Assembly: GCA_963575745.1 (NCBI GenBank)
Contig: CAUYUJ010020690.1
Span: 44,324 to 108,323 of the forward strand
Length of the DNA: 64,000 nucleotides
Direction: 5' to 3'
Source: Prorocentrum cordatum
Taxonomy: Eukaryota > Sar > Dinophyceae > Prorocentrales > Prorocentraceae
The position numbers were made by a program, and so were the translations under genes. This document shows positions 63,951-64,000 of the stretch, in pieces (the first letter of the stretch is position 1; each line of letters opens with the position of its first letter). The notes below the pieces were generated by a model. The model saw nothing but the letters and a program-made list of their open reading frames with translations, did no database searches and had not been told where the DNA came from.

Positions 63951-64000
63951 TCCCCCGTTCTCCGCCTGGTGGCGGTGGTCGGGACGGGAAAGGGAAGGAA

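Noticed and set aside
1-64000. Bacterial or organellar origin of the window
   Set aside because: Spliced-leader relics, spliceosomal introns, LINEs and dense microsatellites point to a dinoflagellate nuclear genome.

Overview
The window looks like nuclear DNA of a dinoflagellate. The best evidence is two relic copies of the dinoflagellate spliced leader (minus strand, 7024-7003 and 8556-8534). Other signs agree: GC-rich and extremely repeat-rich DNA, very low gene density, LINE proteins of the type seen in dinoflagellates, and an intron made by a short inverted-repeat element that can only be removed at non-canonical splice sites. A free-living, large-genome species (Prorocentrum- or Polarella-like) would fit, but the species is inference.

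Layout. 0.1-7.0 kb: a decayed non-LTR retrotransposon on the minus strand (coiled-coil ORF1, APE-type endonuclease, reverse transcriptase, post-RT domain, RNase H), with a spliced-leader relic at its 5' end and a tandem-repeat block splitting its 3' part. 7.3-8.6 kb: a probable retroposed, broken gene with its own relic leader. 8.9-9.0 kb: a 100-base assembly gap. 9.8-34.4 kb: mostly microsatellites and satellites, with three short minus-strand exon-like pieces of a Ser/Thr protein kinase at about 34.35, 13.56 and 9.87 kb, in the right order for one gene with very long repeat-filled introns. 25.2-33.4 kb: two inverted copies of an element with a TTAGC-type core, and between them a 90-bp satellite and several small inverted-repeat elements. 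37.2-40.2 kb: a 2.9-kb palindromic element. 42.8-47.2 kb: a higher-order satellite of four units, with a fifth inverted unit at 51.2-52.8 kb. 48.5-50.0 kb: the best host gene, a three-exon nucleotide-sugar transporter (GDP-mannose transporter-like) on the minus strand. 53.1-55.8 kb: an 892-codon ORF with endonuclease and RT-finger domains joined to an unrecognised C-terminal part. 56.2-57.5 kb: another satellite. 59.7-63.0 kb: three copies of an AT-rich inverted-repeat element flanked by 8-10 bp direct repeats, and a further MITE with TA ends.

The few genes do not form a pathway. What ties the window together is repeat biology: mRNA-derived retroposition, small inverted-repeat transposons that can act as introns, and expansion of short satellites inside and between mobile elements. 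Most long open frames here are by-products of 3-bp or 90-bp periodic repeats. All calls were made by reading the sequence; no database search was run.
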